Shown here piece by piece: positions 1 to 10,814 of a stretch of DNA of 64,000 nucleotides. Position 1 is the first letter of the stretch, and each line of letters opens with the position of its first letter. Both the position numbers and the translations under genes were made by a program. The notes below the pieces were generated by a model. It searched no databases and was not told the origin of the DNA. It saw nothing but the letters and a program-made list of their open reading frames with translations. This DNA is from CAWHQZ01 sp963831645 (GTDB taxonomy: Bacteria > Pseudomonadota > Alphaproteobacteria > Rhizobiales > Aestuariivirgaceae): positions 93,383 to 157,382 of the forward strand of contig CAWHQZ010000019.1 of the NCBI GenBank assembly GCA_963831645.1, read 5' to 3'.

Positions 1-965
1 AGCAGGAACTCCAAACCCTGCTCGGCCCGCGACAACGGCTCCTCGCAGATGCGCCCATGGCCCAGCCTGATAACCAGATCCCGCCAGGTTTCCGGATGGC
101 GTTCGCCGGCGAAAGCCATTCTAGCGCCGGTATCGAGGACGATGCGGCTGTGGGCGCCGGGGCCCACTCCCGCGTATTCACCATAGCGCCAGTAAAGGAG
201 ATTGTGGCGCGATTCATGGCCGGGTGCGGCGTGGTTGGAGACCTCGTAGGCCTCAAGACCCTCCCGCGAGGCGAGTTCCTGGGTGATGTCGAACAGATCG
301 ATGCCCAGGTTCTCATCGGGGAGCTTGAGGGTCCCGGCGCGCCACAGGTCGAAATAGCGGGTGCCCTCCTCAATCGTGAGCTGATAGAGCGACATGTGGC
401 CCTGCTGCTCCCCCAGCGCTGCCGAAAGTTCTCGCCGCCACTGCGCCGTGGTTTGGCCGGGGCGCCCATAGATCAGGTCGAACGAAACGCGCGGAAAAAT
501 GCCGGCGGCGAGGCGAAATGCGGCAATGGCTTCTTGCGCCGTGTGCTGACGACCGAGCGAGACGAGATCTCTGTCGTCAAGAGCCTGCACGCCGACCGAC
601 AAGCGGTTGATGCCTGCTGCGCGGTAACCGAGAAAATTCTTCGCCTCCACACTGGTCGGGTTCGCTTCCAGCGTTGTTTCCGCCTCGTCGGGCAATCCCC
701 AGAGTCGGTGGACGGCCTCGAGCACACACGCCACGGCCGGCGCCGGCATGAGCGAGGGCGTTCCGCCGCCAAAAAACACGCTGGTCACCGCACGCGCCGG
801 CGCCATGGCATGCAGGCTTTCGAGCTCGCTCGCCAGCGCCCGGGCGAACCCCGTGGCGTCAATGGCTTCCCGTCGAACATGGGAATTGAAATCGCAGTAG
901 GGACACTTGGCCCTGCAGAACGGCCAATGCACATAGACGCCGAAGCCGCCGTCGCGACCGGGCAT
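1..965 (-). CDS. hemW: HemW, radical SAM coproporphyrinogen III oxidase-like protein (C-terminus beyond the window)
   Basis: The minus-strand frame starting at ATG 963-965 opens with MPGRDGGFGVYVHWPFC and then CRAKCPYC, the CxxxCxxC cluster-binding motif of radical SAM enzymes. FFGGGTPSL, EANP and LSVGVQ follow in the order seen in HemW. About 321 residues lie in the window, against a usual length near 380-400, so the C-terminal end is cut by the window edge. HemW is a haem chaperone related to oxygen-independent coproporphyrinogen oxidase but lacks the extra active-site features of HemN. The start lies 3 nt beyond the rdgB stop, so the two are cotranscribed. In this neighbourhood HemW is more likely than true HemN. 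Confidence 0.9.
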   Translation of the reverse strand, partial: MPGRDGGFGVYVHWPFCRAKCPYCDFNSHVRREAIDATGFARALASELESLHAMAPARAVTSVFFGGGTPSLMPAPAVACVLEAVHRLWGLPDEAETTLEANPTSVEAKNFLGYRAAGINRLSVGVQALDDRDLVSLGRQHTAQEAIAAFRLAAGIFPRVSFDLIYGRPGQTTAQWRRELSAALGEQQGHMSLYQLTIEEGTRYFDLWRAGTLKLPDENLGIDLFDITQELASREGLEAYEVSNHAAPGHESRHNLLYWRYGEYAGVGPGAHSRIVLDTGARMAFAGERHPETWRDLVIRLGHGRICEEPLSRAEQGLEFL

Positions 966-967
966 CG

Positions 968-1579
968 TCACAGGCAGCTCGCGCGAAACTGCTCGAAGGC
1001 CCGGGCACGGTGCGACAGGCGATGTTTGTCGGCAGGCTCCATCTCGCCGAAGGTCACGACATGGCCGTCGGGAACGAACATCGGATCGTAGCCGAATCCC
1101 TTGTCGCCGCGCGGCGGCCAGGTGAGCGTTCCCGCGATGCGGCCTTCGAACAGCTCGTGGGCGCCGTCGGGCCAGCCGAGGCAGAGGGCGCAGACGAACT
1201 CGGCCCGCCGCGATTGTTCCCTCGTGGCGGCCTTCGCCTTGAGCATCTCCTCTACGTTGCGCATGGCGCGCGAGAAGTCCTTATCCGCACCCGCCCAGCG
1301 GGCCGAATGAACGCCTGGAGCGCCGTCGAGCGCCGCGACCGCAAGGCCGGAATCATCGGCGAGCGCCGGGAACCCTGAAGCACGGGCGGCCGCAGCCGCC
1401 TTGATCGCCGCGTTGCCGGCGAACGTTGCCGCCGTTTCCTCGGGCTCGGGCAGGCCGAGATCGACGGCGGAGGCGACCTCGACGCCGTGCGGGCGCAGCA
1501 AATCGCCGATTTCGCGAAGCTTGCCGCGGTTGTGCGTGGCGATGACGAGGCGGGAGCCCCTGATCGTGCGCCCTGTCAT
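968..1579 (-). CDS. rdgB: RdgB/HAM1 non-canonical purine NTP pyrophosphatase
   Basis: The 203-residue protein begins [17 protein letters not shown]; the TxxN/K motif near the N-terminus ([11 protein letters not shown]), ADDSGL and the C-terminal GFGYDPMF and SHRARAF segments are diagnostic of the RdgB/HAM1 family. These enzymes hydrolyse dITP, XTP and similar nucleotides to monophosphates and keep deaminated purines out of DNA. The ATG at 1577-1579 overlaps the upstream VOC gene stop in an ATGA arrangement, which favours it over an in-frame ATG at 1666. The gene sits between rph and hemW, the usual Hyphomicrobiales order. Confidence 0.93.
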   Translation of the reverse strand: MTGRTIRGSRLVIATHNRGKLREIGDLLRPHGVEVASAVDLGLPEPEETAATFAGNAAIKAAAAARASGFPALADDSGLAVAALDGAPGVHSARWAGADKDFSRAMRNVEEMLKAKAATREQSRRAEFVCALCLGWPDGAHELFEGRIAGTLTWPPRGDKGFGYDPMFVPDGHVVTFGEMEPADKHRLSHRARAFEQFRASCL

Positions 1580-1998
1580 TTGCCGTCCCACAGCCGCTCG
1601 TCGGCAATCTCGATCGAATTGCCGGCGGGGTCGCGCACATAGATCGAACGCAATCCCGGCGACCATTCGAAATCAGCCTCGATTTCCATTCCCGCAGCTT
1701 GGAGCCGCGCACGCCACAACGGCATTTCGGAGGCGCTCGCCTTGAAGCACAGGTGGCCGGGGCCGAAGGCACCGTGCGGCGGGACACGGCGGGCCATGGG
1801 CGGCCTCCCGACCGAGGTCGCATGCGGATTGAACAGGATCACGACCTGGTCACGGCAGCGAAAAAATGCGTCGCGGCCGGGTTCGGCGCTGAAGCACTCG
1901 AGGCCGATCACCTGCTCATAGAATGTTCTGGCCGCGGCCAGATCCTCGGCATAGAGGACGCTTTCCAGAACGCCGCGCACCATCAGCCGCTGGGTCAT
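1576..1998 (-). CDS. VOC (glyoxalase/bleomycin-resistance fold) family protein
   Basis: This 140-residue protein has the two beta-alpha-beta-beta-beta modules of the vicinal oxygen chelate fold. It starts with [18 protein letters not shown], has a central GHLCFKAS and ends [17 protein letters not shown]. The His and Glu of the last two segments are typical metal ligands of the fold. The substrate cannot be told from sequence; members include glyoxalases, dioxygenases and antibiotic-binding proteins. It overlaps both neighbours (rph and rdgB) by ATGA junctions and so belongs to the same transcript. Confidence 0.85.
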   Translation of the reverse strand: MTQRLMVRGVLESVLYAEDLAAARTFYEQVIGLECFSAEPGRDAFFRCRDQVVILFNPHATSVGRPPMARRVPPHGAFGPGHLCFKASASEMPLWRARLQAAGMEIEADFEWSPGLRSIYVRDPAGNSIEIADERLWDGK

Positions 1999-2708
1999 GC
2001 CACGGCCGCCTTCTGCAAGCGCACCAGCTCGGCAATGCCGCCGCGGGCGAGTTTCAGAAGCTCGAGGAAGCTCGCTTCGCTGAACGTCTCGCCCTCCGCG
2101 GTGCCCTGGATTTCGACGATGCCGCCCTCGCCGGTCATGACGAAGTTGGCATCGGTCTGAGCGGCGGAGTCCTCGGCGTAATCGAGATCGAGGATCATCG
2201 CGCGCTCAAAGATTCCGCAGGAAACCGCCGCAACCTGGTCGCGAATTGGCTGGTTGGGGATGGCGCCGTTCGCCATCATCCAGGAAACCGCGTCGTGGAG
2301 CGCTACCCACGCACCGGTGATCGCCGCCGTGCGAGTGCCGCCGTCGGCCTGGATGACGTCGCAGTCGACGATGATCTGGCGCTCGCCCAGGGCCTGGAGG
2401 TCGACCACCGCCCTTAGGCTGCGGCCGATCAGCCTCTGAATCTCCTGGGTGCGGCCGGACTGCCTGCCGGCGGTGGCCTCGCGGCGCATGCGTTCCCCCG
2501 TCGAGCGGGGCAACATGCCGTATTCAGCGGTGATCCAGCCGCGATTTTGACCCTTCAGCCAGAACGGCACCTTCGTTTCGACGGAGGCTGTGCACATGAC
2601 ATGAGTATCGCCGAAGCGCACGAGACACGAGCCCTCGGCATGCCTGACGCTGCCGCGTTCAAAGGTGACTTTGCGCAATTCGCCGCAAGCGCGTCGGGAA
2701 GGCCGCAT
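1995..2708 (-). CDS. rph: Ribonuclease PH
   Basis: The start [19 protein letters not shown] is the typical RNase PH N-terminus (RPSGR...R.V.F...). [37 protein letters not shown] and [19 protein letters not shown] follow in family order, giving 237 residues, the normal length. The enzyme trims tRNA 3' ends by phosphorolysis. An upstream in-frame ATG at 2789 would add 27 residues without family character, so 2708 is preferred. It is the first gene of a minus-strand rph-VOC-rdgB-hemW operon and is divergent from hrcA. Confidence 0.94.
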   Translation of the reverse strand: MRPSRRACGELRKVTFERGSVRHAEGSCLVRFGDTHVMCTASVETKVPFWLKGQNRGWITAEYGMLPRSTGERMRREATAGRQSGRTQEIQRLIGRSLRAVVDLQALGERQIIVDCDVIQADGGTRTAAITGAWVALHDAVSWMMANGAIPNQPIRDQVAAVSCGIFERAMILDLDYAEDSAAQTDANFVMTGEGGIVEIQGTAEGETFSEASFLELLKLARGGIAELVRLQKAAVA

Positions 2709-2863
2709 GTTGGATGTTCCGCTGCTGGAGCGAGGTCGGATAGTGCGGCCGCCGCCGGACCGCAAGGGCCATGTTTCTGCCAGGGGCACCGGTGAGAGCC
2801 CCGCGAAGGTGTTTGGACGCTTGATTGACGCCTGTGGGCGGCCTTCCTAGATTGTGCTGATCC

Positions 2864-3949
2864 ATGACGATTTCGATCACCAAACCGGACGAACGGACCG
2901 TCGGTGTCGCATCGCTCGATGCGCGTTCGCGCGAGATCTTCCGGCGCCTCGTCGATACCTACCTGGCGACCGGCGAGCCGGTAGGCTCGCGAACCATCGC
3001 GCGAACCATCCCGGGCTCCCTGTCGCCCGCATCCATTCGCAATGTCATGGCGGATCTGGAAGAAAGCGGGCTGATCTTCTCACCACACACGAGCGCGGGG
3101 CGGGTGCCGACCCAGACGGGGTTGCGGTTGTTCGTGGATGCCCTGCTCAACCTGAATCCGCTGGCCGCCGAGGAACAGGCGAAGATCGAGGCCCAGGTCG
3201 CGAGCTCGAACCGCCAGCGTACAAGGGAAGAGATCCTGGCCGAAACCACCAACCTTCTTTCCGGGCTGTCGCACTGTGCGGGCGTCGTGGTGGCGCCCAA
3301 GCTCAACGTGCGCCTGCGCCATATCGAGTTCGTGCACCTCGCAGCCGGAAGGGCCATGGTCGTGCTGGTGGGCGAGGACGGCTCGGTGGAAAATCGCGCC
3401 GTCGATATCGCCCCCGGCATTCCACCGTCGAGTCTGGTGCGTGCTTCCAACTACCTCAATGCGCGCTGCCAGGGGCAGACCCTGGCAGAGGTGCAGCGGT
3501 TCGTGCGCGAGGAACTGGACACGGTCAAGCGCGAGCTCGACGAGTTGACCGCCCGGGTCGTCGAGACCGGGGTGGCGACGTGGTCGGGGGCGAAAAGCCC
3601 CGATGAAAAGACGCTCATCGTGCGCGGCCGCGCCAATCTCATTGAAGACAGCGCGACCCTTGCCGACCTCGAGCGGGTCCGCCAATTGTTCGACGATCTG
3701 GAAACGAAGAAGGATCTGGTCGAGCTGCTCGGCGCTGCGGAGGGCGGAGAAGGAGTGAAGATCTTCATCGGAGCGGAGAGCAAGCTGTTCTCGCTATCCG
3801 GGTCTTCGCTCATCGTCGCGCCCTACCGCGATCAGGAAGACAAGATCGTCGGTGTGCTCGGAGTCATCGGCCCGACCCGTATCAACTACGCCCGCATCAT
3901 TCCCATGGTCGATTACACGGCCCGCGTGGTTGGCCGTCTGCTCACTTGA
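2864..3949 (+). CDS. hrcA: Heat-inducible transcription repressor HrcA
   Basis: The 361-residue protein has an N-terminal winged helix (ARSREIFRRLVDTYLATGEPVGSRTIAR, then SPASIRNVMADLEESGLI) and the phrase PHTSAGRVPT, which are hallmarks of HrcA. The C-terminal half carries the GAF-like and dimerisation regions ending IIPMVDYTARVV. HrcA normally binds CIRCE and represses groESL, depending on GroEL. I saw no CIRCE palindrome upstream of hrcA, grpE, dnaK or dnaJ, so its target probably lies outside the window. It is followed by grpE 45 nt downstream. Confidence 0.95.
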   Translation: MTISITKPDERTVGVASLDARSREIFRRLVDTYLATGEPVGSRTIARTIPGSLSPASIRNVMADLEESGLIFSPHTSAGRVPTQTGLRLFVDALLNLNPLAAEEQAKIEAQVASSNRQRTREEILAETTNLLSGLSHCAGVVVAPKLNVRLRHIEFVHLAAGRAMVVLVGEDGSVENRAVDIAPGIPPSSLVRASNYLNARCQGQTLAEVQRFVREELDTVKRELDELTARVVETGVATWSGAKSPDEKTLIVRGRANLIEDSATLADLERVRQLFDDLETKKDLVELLGAAEGGEGVKIFIGAESKLFSLSGSSLIVAPYRDQEDKIVGVLGVIGPTRINYARIIPMVDYTARVVGRLLT

Positions 3950-3994
3950 TTTTTGCGCCCCGAGGGATGATATCCGTTGCGCGATCCAAGGCCC

Positions 3995-4606
3995 ATGAAA
4001 TACGACAAGCGCATCGCCGAACCGGACCAGCCGGAACAAGCAATCGCTCCGCCCGATGAACCGGCGGGCAAGGCCGAGCCGGCAGCGGTGCAGGCCGAAC
4101 CCGATGCTTTGACCCTTGCTTTGCAAGCGGTCGATGCCCTGCGGTCGGAGAACACCGAGCTGAAAGACCGCACGCTGCGCACGCTGGCCGACATGGAAAA
4201 CCTGCGCAAGCGCACCGAGCGTGAGAAAGCAGAAGCGACGCTATACGCCGCCACAAACTTCGCTCTCGATCTTTTGAGCGTCGGCGACAATCTCTCGCGC
4301 GCCTTGTCTGCGGTGACGGAAGAGCAGCGCAATGCGGCCGACGAGGTGACACGCAGCCTTCTGGCCGGCGTCGAAGTCACGGAGCGCGAGCTCCTTAACG
4401 TGTTCGAGAGGCATGGCATCAGGAAGATGGATCCGATCGGCCAGAAGTTCGATCCGACCATGCACCAGGCGATGCTGGAGGTGCCGTCCGCCGATCAGGC
4501 TCCGGGCACCGTCGTGCAAGTGCTGCAGGCGGGCTATCGGATCGGGGAACGATGCCTGAGGCCGGCGCTGGTGGCGGTCGCCAAGGCAGCCGAGCCTGCG
4601 TCGTAG
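3995..4606 (+). CDS. grpE: GrpE, DnaK nucleotide exchange factor
   Basis: The protein has an acidic, proline-rich N-terminal tail, then a long coiled-coil helix (residues about 45-90: LRSENTELKDRTLRTLADMENLRKR) and the GrpE head, with GIRKMDPIGQKFDP.MHQAM and the closing RPALVAVAK. It accelerates ADP release from DnaK. I chose ATG 3995 (MKYDKRIAEPD), giving 203 residues. A TTG at 3977 in the same frame would add six residues and cannot be excluded. It lies directly behind hrcA, the usual heat-shock pairing. Confidence 0.93.
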   Translation: MKYDKRIAEPDQPEQAIAPPDEPAGKAEPAAVQAEPDALTLALQAVDALRSENTELKDRTLRTLADMENLRKRTEREKAEATLYAATNFALDLLSVGDNLSRALSAVTEEQRNAADEVTRSLLAGVEVTERELLNVFERHGIRKMDPIGQKFDPTMHQAMLEVPSADQAPGTVVQVLQAGYRIGERCLRPALVAVAKAAEPAS

Positions 4607-6463
4607 CTACAGCGGAGAGACTTTCGGCCGACGTCTTGCGGATTGAGGCAGCCTGACCCAATCGGCTGCCATGAGGCCGCGGACCGAATTGGCAAGAAAT
4701 ATGCGATCAGCGCTCTCCAGATCGTCGAGGCTCAGGACGCGATCCACAACGCGGGCGCGGGCGCGCTCGATGAAGTCGGCGCGGAAGACGCCCGGCAGAA
4801 GCCCGCAGGACACCGGCGGGGTAAATAACCTTCCCCCCTTCTCCAGAAAAATATTGGTGACCGCACCCTCGGTCAGCTCGCCGCGCTCGTTGCGGAACAC
4901 CACCTCGTCGACGCCGTAAGCATGTTGGGCAGCATGCCGTTCCTGATTGTAGAGGGCCCGGTGCGTGGTCTTGTGATAAAGGTAGCGATCCCTCGAGCTT
5001 GTGGAAGTCGAAGCCAGCACAAAACGCCAAGGCCGCCCGGTCGGTTCCTCGAGCGGTGAGGCGGTAACGCCCAGCACTCCATCCTCGTCAAGAAGCAGCC
5101 GAACCCGCAGACGGGAAGCAGACGTGCCGCGGACCGAATCTTCCAAGGCGCCACGCACCGCCTGCAAATTGCAGGGGATGGCGAAGTAGCCGGCCGAGTC
5201 CGCGAGCCGCGCGAGGTGGCGGTCGAGCAGGGCGAAGCCTTCGGCTTTGCTCCAGGCTAGGGTCTCGATGAGGCACATCGGCACATAGGGCTCGGAAAAG
5301 AACTGCAACTTGAGCAGACACTCCTCATACTCGCCGGTAGCGCGCGAGTCGGCGACGATCCCGCCGCCGATGCCGACCGCGGCCTCGCCGTCGTCGCCGA
5401 TCACGGCGGTACGGATCATCACGTTGAAACGAAGATCTCCGGACGGTGCTGCGAAACCCAGCGACCCGGTGTAGGGACCCCGCCGCCCGGCCTCGATTTC
5501 GTCGATGATCTCCATCGCCCTGATCTTCGGTGCTCCGGTCACCGAGCCGCAAGGGAACAGTGCCCGCACAACTGCCGCAAAACCGGCATCCGAGCGCCGC
5601 CTTGCGAGTATTCCCGAGGTCATCTGATGCAGGCTTCGGTGGGTTTCGAGGGTGAACAGATCACTCACCCTGACGGAGCCGACGGCGGCCACCCGTGCCA
5701 GATCGTTGCGCAGCAGATCCACGATCATCAGGTTTTCGGCCCGCGACTTTTCGTCGGTGCACAGATGGGCTCGCAGCTTGTCGTCCTCCGCCAGAGTCCT
5801 CCCCCGCGGCGCTGTGCCCTTCATCGGCCGCGCGCGGATCGAGCCTTCTTCGACGGCAATGAACAGTTCCGGCGACACCGACAGGACCCAATGATCGTCG
5901 GCGCGCATGAGAGCGCCATGCTCGACCGGCTGCTTTCGCACCAAGTCGCGGTAGAGCGCCACGGGATCGCCCGTGAAGCGAAAGCGGGCGGTGAAGGTGA
6001 GGTTCACCTGATAGACGTCGCCGGCGGCGATGTAATCCTTCACCCTTCTGAAGGCTTCATCGTAGATGCCGCGCGACATGGTGAACGTCGGCTCGCTCAT
6101 TGCCGCCGAGGCATTCCGCGGCGCGGCTTCGGCAAGCCACCGGGCCGCCTCCGCGCGGTCGAGCCGCCGCGGCTCAGCATAGGCGGCGAGCCAGAGAAGC
6201 GGTCTTTTCGAGAGATCAGGCAGGAGGGTCTCGAGACGCTCCTCGAGCGCCTGCCCCAGATCGTAACCAAGGTAGCCGGCAAGCCAATTGCCGCTCGCCA
6301 GCGCCTCTTCCGCCTGGGCCAGGCAAAGGGCGACCTCCTCCTTGCGCCGGGTGGAAAAAATCGCATGCGGCGATTGGAACAGCAGGCTATCGGCTCCGCC
6401 GCGCCGGCTGTCATGAATGAGTATCGTGCCTGGCCTCACGATCGCAGCTTTGCCCGCGATCAC
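4607..6463 (-). CDS. pabB: Aminodeoxychorismate synthase component I fused to 4-amino-4-deoxychorismate lyase (PabB-PabC)
   Basis: This is a 618-residue two-domain protein. Residues about 1-390 are a chorismate-utilising enzyme: KGTAPRG, DEKSRAENLMIVDLLRNDLARV, FPCGSVTGAPKIRAMEII and GIGGGIVADS. Residues about 395-600 resemble class IV PLP enzymes: HKTTHR (putative PLP lysine), GVDEVVFRNERGELTEG and SCGLLPGVFR. Together they would turn chorismate into p-aminobenzoate for folate, with a glutaminase subunit encoded elsewhere. The fusion is common in alphaproteobacteria. It overlaps the alkB stop by ATGA, so it is the second gene of an alkB-pabBC unit. Its tail meets grpE without a gap. Confidence 0.92.
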   Translation of the reverse strand: MIAGKAAIVRPGTILIHDSRRGGADSLLFQSPHAIFSTRRKEEVALCLAQAEEALASGNWLAGYLGYDLGQALEERLETLLPDLSKRPLLWLAAYAEPRRLDRAEAARWLAEAAPRNASAAMSEPTFTMSRGIYDEAFRRVKDYIAAGDVYQVNLTFTARFRFTGDPVALYRDLVRKQPVEHGALMRADDHWVLSVSPELFIAVEEGSIRARPMKGTAPRGRTLAEDDKLRAHLCTDEKSRAENLMIVDLLRNDLARVAAVGSVRVSDLFTLETHRSLHQMTSGILARRRSDAGFAAVVRALFPCGSVTGAPKIRAMEIIDEIEAGRRGPYTGSLGFAAPSGDLRFNVMIRTAVIGDDGEAAVGIGGGIVADSRATGEYEECLLKLQFFSEPYVPMCLIETLAWSKAEGFALLDRHLARLADSAGYFAIPCNLQAVRGALEDSVRGTSASRLRVRLLLDEDGVLGVTASPLEEPTGRPWRFVLASTSTSSRDRYLYHKTTHRALYNQERHAAQHAYGVDEVVFRNERGELTEGAVTNIFLEKGGRLFTPPVSCGLLPGVFRADFIERARARVVDRVLSLDDLESADRIFLANSVRGLMAADWVRLPQSARRRPKVSPL

Positions 6464-7062
6464 GCCCGGTTCACCCGCCTGAGGGTGAGGTTGATGCGGC
6501 CGCCGCCGGGAATCAGCCCCGAGGAGCCGGCATACACGCAGTCGATACCGTGAAAGCGAAGCCGGCTTTTTCCGCCCATCACCAGCACATCGCCGGAGGT
6601 GAGCCGCATCGTCTCCGATGTGCCGCCGCGTTCCGCGCCGCCCAGACGGAAGAGCGCGGTATCGCCCAGGGAAAGCGAAAGCACTGGGGCGGCCAGTTCA
6701 AGCTCATCGCGGTCCTGATGCAGCCCCATTTTGGCGTTGCCGCGATACTGGTTCACGAGACATGCTTCGGGATCGAGCGCGAAGCCGGAGAGATCACGCC
6801 ATATGGCCGTCAGTCGGTCCGGAATGGCCGGCCACGGCAGGCCCGTTTCAGGGTGCACGGCCTGATAGCGATAGCCCCGGCGATCCGAAACCCAGCCGAG
6901 AGGACCGAGATTGGTCATCCTGACCGAGAACGGGCGGCCGCTCCTGGGCATTACGGGAGTAAAGAGCGGCGCTTCGGCGATGGCGGCCGTGATGAGATCG
7001 ATCAGGGATCTCTGCTCGAGCCTGCTCAGATATCCGGCCAGCAATCGAAAGCCTTCGCGCAT
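6460..7062 (-). CDS. alkB: AlkB family alpha-ketoglutarate-dependent dioxygenase
   Basis: The 200-residue protein has the Fe(II) triad of AlkB: H115xD117 in KMGLHQDRDE and H171 in RLRFHGID. The 2-oxoglutarate-binding arginines lie in GRINLTLRRV near the C-terminus. NQYRGNAKMGLHQD is the AlkB signature. It would directly reverse N-alkyl damage (1-methyladenine, 3-methylcytosine) in DNA or RNA. ATG 7062 (MREGFRLL) is used; a TTG two codons upstream (7068) is also possible because the start region contains a tandem copy of ATGGGCAATCCT. It is divergent from dnaK. Confidence 0.92.
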   Translation of the reverse strand: MREGFRLLAGYLSRLEQRSLIDLITAAIAEAPLFTPVMPRSGRPFSVRMTNLGPLGWVSDRRGYRYQAVHPETGLPWPAIPDRLTAIWRDLSGFALDPEACLVNQYRGNAKMGLHQDRDELELAAPVLSLSLGDTALFRLGGAERGGTSETMRLTSGDVLVMGGKSRLRFHGIDCVYAGSSGLIPGGGRINLTLRRVNRA

Positions 7063-7135
7063 GGGCAATCCTAATGGGCAATCCTACATGACAAGCCAAG
7101 CGATTGCCTGCCTTCAAGAATTGCGACGAACGCAA

Positions 7136-7166
7136 CTTGATGGCCGCAAACGTGCACCTTATATAG
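7136..7166 (+). promoter_or_regulatory. RpoH (sigma-32) type heat-shock promoter of dnaK
   Basis: CTTG at 7136-7139, then 18 nt, then CTTATATAG at 7158-7166. This matches the alphaproteobacterial sigma-32 consensus (CTTG, 17-18 nt, CYTATNTNNG). It lies 135 nt upstream of the dnaK ATG and points the right way. The long leader (about 130 nt) between it and dnaK could hold further control but I see no clear structure in it. Confidence 0.75.
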
Positions 7167-7300
7167 CCCGACAGCGCTCCGACCCGTGGCTCACTCAGGT
7201 CCGGAGATTCGTTTAACAACCGGAGGCTACCTCCCCCGAGTGCGGGGCAAAAGGGTGCCGCAAGGACCCTTTGAAGCGGCCTGCCGCAGGAGGACTGAAC

Positions 7301-9232
<1,932 letters not shown>

Positions 9233-9297
9233 TGTCAATCGAGCGGGGCGGCGTTTGCGAGAGTCGATTGCGGCTCAGCTAGAAAGTTCCTCAGCGA

Positions 9298-9318
9298 ACC
9301 CCGGTGACAAGCCGGGGT
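9298..9318 (+). other. Small hairpin in the dnaK-dnaJ gap
   Basis: ACCCCGG (9298-9304) pairs with CCGGGGT (9312-9318) around a 7-nt loop. No T-run follows, so it is not a standard terminator; it may be an attenuator or an mRNA-processing structure that lowers dnaJ relative to dnaK. The 146-nt gap contains nothing else recognisable. Confidence 0.35.
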
Positions 9319-9378
9319 CTCTCCCGTCTGCAGTCTGGGCCCAAATGACGACCCCGCCAATAAGTGATATGCACGGCC

Positions 9379-10524
9379 ATGGCGAAGCGTGATTTCTATG
9401 AGATTCTGGGCGTCGGCAAAGGGGCCGACGAACGGGAGCTCAAGAACGCCTTTCGCAAGCTTGCCAAGCAGTATCATCCCGATGCCAATTCGGGCAACAA
9501 GGCCGCGGAGCACAAGTTCAAGGAAATCAACGAAGCCTACGACATCCTCAAGGATCCTCAGAAAAAGGCCGCCTATGACCGGTTCGGCCATCGGGCCTTC
9601 GAGGCCGGGCAAGGGCCCTTCGCTCAGGGGGGGTTCGGACCGGAATTCACATCCTCGATGTCGGACATCTTCGAGGATCTGTTTGGCGAGTTCATGGGCG
9701 GCCGGCGTGGCGGCGGCAAGCGCGGAGGCACCGGCCAGCAGCGCGGGTCGGACCTGCGCTACAACATGGAAATCGGTCTGACCGAGGCCTTTGCCGGCAA
9801 GACTGCCCAGATCCGCGTGCCTACTTCGGTTACCTGCGAATCCTGCAAGGGCCAGGGCGCAAAGCCTGGAACGGCGCCAAAGGCCTGTCCGACCTGCCAG
9901 GGCTCCGGCTCGGTCCGGCAGACTTCAGGCTTCTTCACAGTCGAGCGCACCTGCCAGACCTGCCAGGGGCGCGGCCAGGTCATCGCCAACCCGTGCCCCA
10001 ACTGCAAGGGCGCAGGCCGAATCACCAAGGAACGGGCGCTCTCCGTCAATATTCCGGCCGGCGTCGAGGACGGCACGCGCATCCGGTTGGCCGGCGAAGG
10101 CGAGGCAGGTCTGCGCGGCGGACCCGCCGGGGACCTCTACATATTCCTGTCGATCAAACCCCACGAGTTCTTCCAGCGCGACGGCTCCGACCTGTTCTGC
10201 CGGGTCCCGATATCGATGACGGCGGCGGCACTTGGAGGCGACATCGAGGTCCCGACCATCGACGGCAAAAAGGCGCGGGTGGCGATCCCCGACGGTACGC
10301 AGTCGGGCAAGCAGTTTCGGCTCCGCGGCAAGGGTATGCCGGTGCTGCGCTCCAATCAGGCGGGCGACATGTACATCCAGGTTTCGGTCGAGACACCGGT
10401 CAACCTGTCACGCCGGCAGAAAGAGATCCTGCGCGAGTTCGAGGAGGAGGCGAAAAACAACTCGCCACAATCGGAAGGATTCTTCGCGCGCGCGCGCGCC
10501 TTCTGGGACGCGTTCGGATCGTAA
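9379..10524 (+). CDS. dnaJ: Chaperone protein DnaJ (Hsp40, type I)
   Basis: The 381-residue protein has a J domain with the HPD tripeptide (QYHPDANSG), a Gly/Phe-rich linker (GGFGPEF..., [11 protein letters not shown]) and four zinc-finger repeats [24 protein letters not shown] and [10 protein letters not shown]-terminal substrate-binding region follows. It delivers substrates to DnaK and stimulates its ATPase. The start [12 protein letters not shown] is the standard DnaJ N-terminus, five codons inside a longer open frame. It is cotranscribed with dnaK or expressed through the 146-nt gap. Confidence 0.97.
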   Translation: MAKRDFYEILGVGKGADERELKNAFRKLAKQYHPDANSGNKAAEHKFKEINEAYDILKDPQKKAAYDRFGHRAFEAGQGPFAQGGFGPEFTSSMSDIFEDLFGEFMGGRRGGGKRGGTGQQRGSDLRYNMEIGLTEAFAGKTAQIRVPTSVTCESCKGQGAKPGTAPKACPTCQGSGSVRQTSGFFTVERTCQTCQGRGQVIANPCPNCKGAGRITKERALSVNIPAGVEDGTRIRLAGEGEAGLRGGPAGDLYIFLSIKPHEFFQRDGSDLFCRVPISMTAAALGGDIEVPTIDGKKARVAIPDGTQSGKQFRLRGKGMPVLRSNQAGDMYIQVSVETPVNLSRRQKEILREFEEEAKNNSPQSEGFFARARAFWDAFGS

Positions 10525-10526
10525 CC

Positions 10527-10814
10527 ATGCCCAAAGGCTACTGGATCGCTCATGTCACCGTCACCGACTCCGATCGGTACCAGAAATACGTCGAGGCCTC
10601 GCGCGCGGCGTTCGAGAAATACGGCGCCAGAGTCCTGGCGCGTGGCGGAACACATTCGGGGCTCGAGGGCAATCACCGGCCGCGTAACGTGGTGATCGAA
10701 TTTGCAAGCTACGGGCAAGCGCTCGATTGTTACCATTCGGCGGAATATCAGAGCGCCAGGAAAAGCCGGGTGGGCGCAGGCGATGCCGATATCATCATCG
10801 TCGAAGGCGTGTGA
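10527..10814 (+). CDS. DUF1330 family protein
   Basis: The 95-residue protein MPKGYWIAHVTVTD...YVEASRAAFEKYGARVLARGG...HRPRNVVIEF...ALDCYHSAEYQSA matches the DUF1330 pattern, a small ferredoxin-like (dimeric alpha-beta barrel) fold. The catalytic role of the family is not established. It begins 2 nt after the dnaJ stop, so it is likely cotranscribed with dnaKJ and perhaps heat-inducible, although that is only inferred from position. Confidence 0.88.
   Translation: MPKGYWIAHVTVTDSDRYQKYVEASRAAFEKYGARVLARGGTHSGLEGNHRPRNVVIEFASYGQALDCYHSAEYQSARKSRVGAGDADIIIVEGV

Noticed and set aside
57..1091. Long plus-strand open frame opposite hemW and rdgB
   Set aside because: Arg-rich composition, no family motifs, and it is fully antisense to two clear genes.
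2820..2855. CTTGAT...CCTAGAT considered as an RpoH promoter for hrcA
   Set aside because: Spacing of 22 nt and a mismatched -10 do not fit the sigma-32 consensus.
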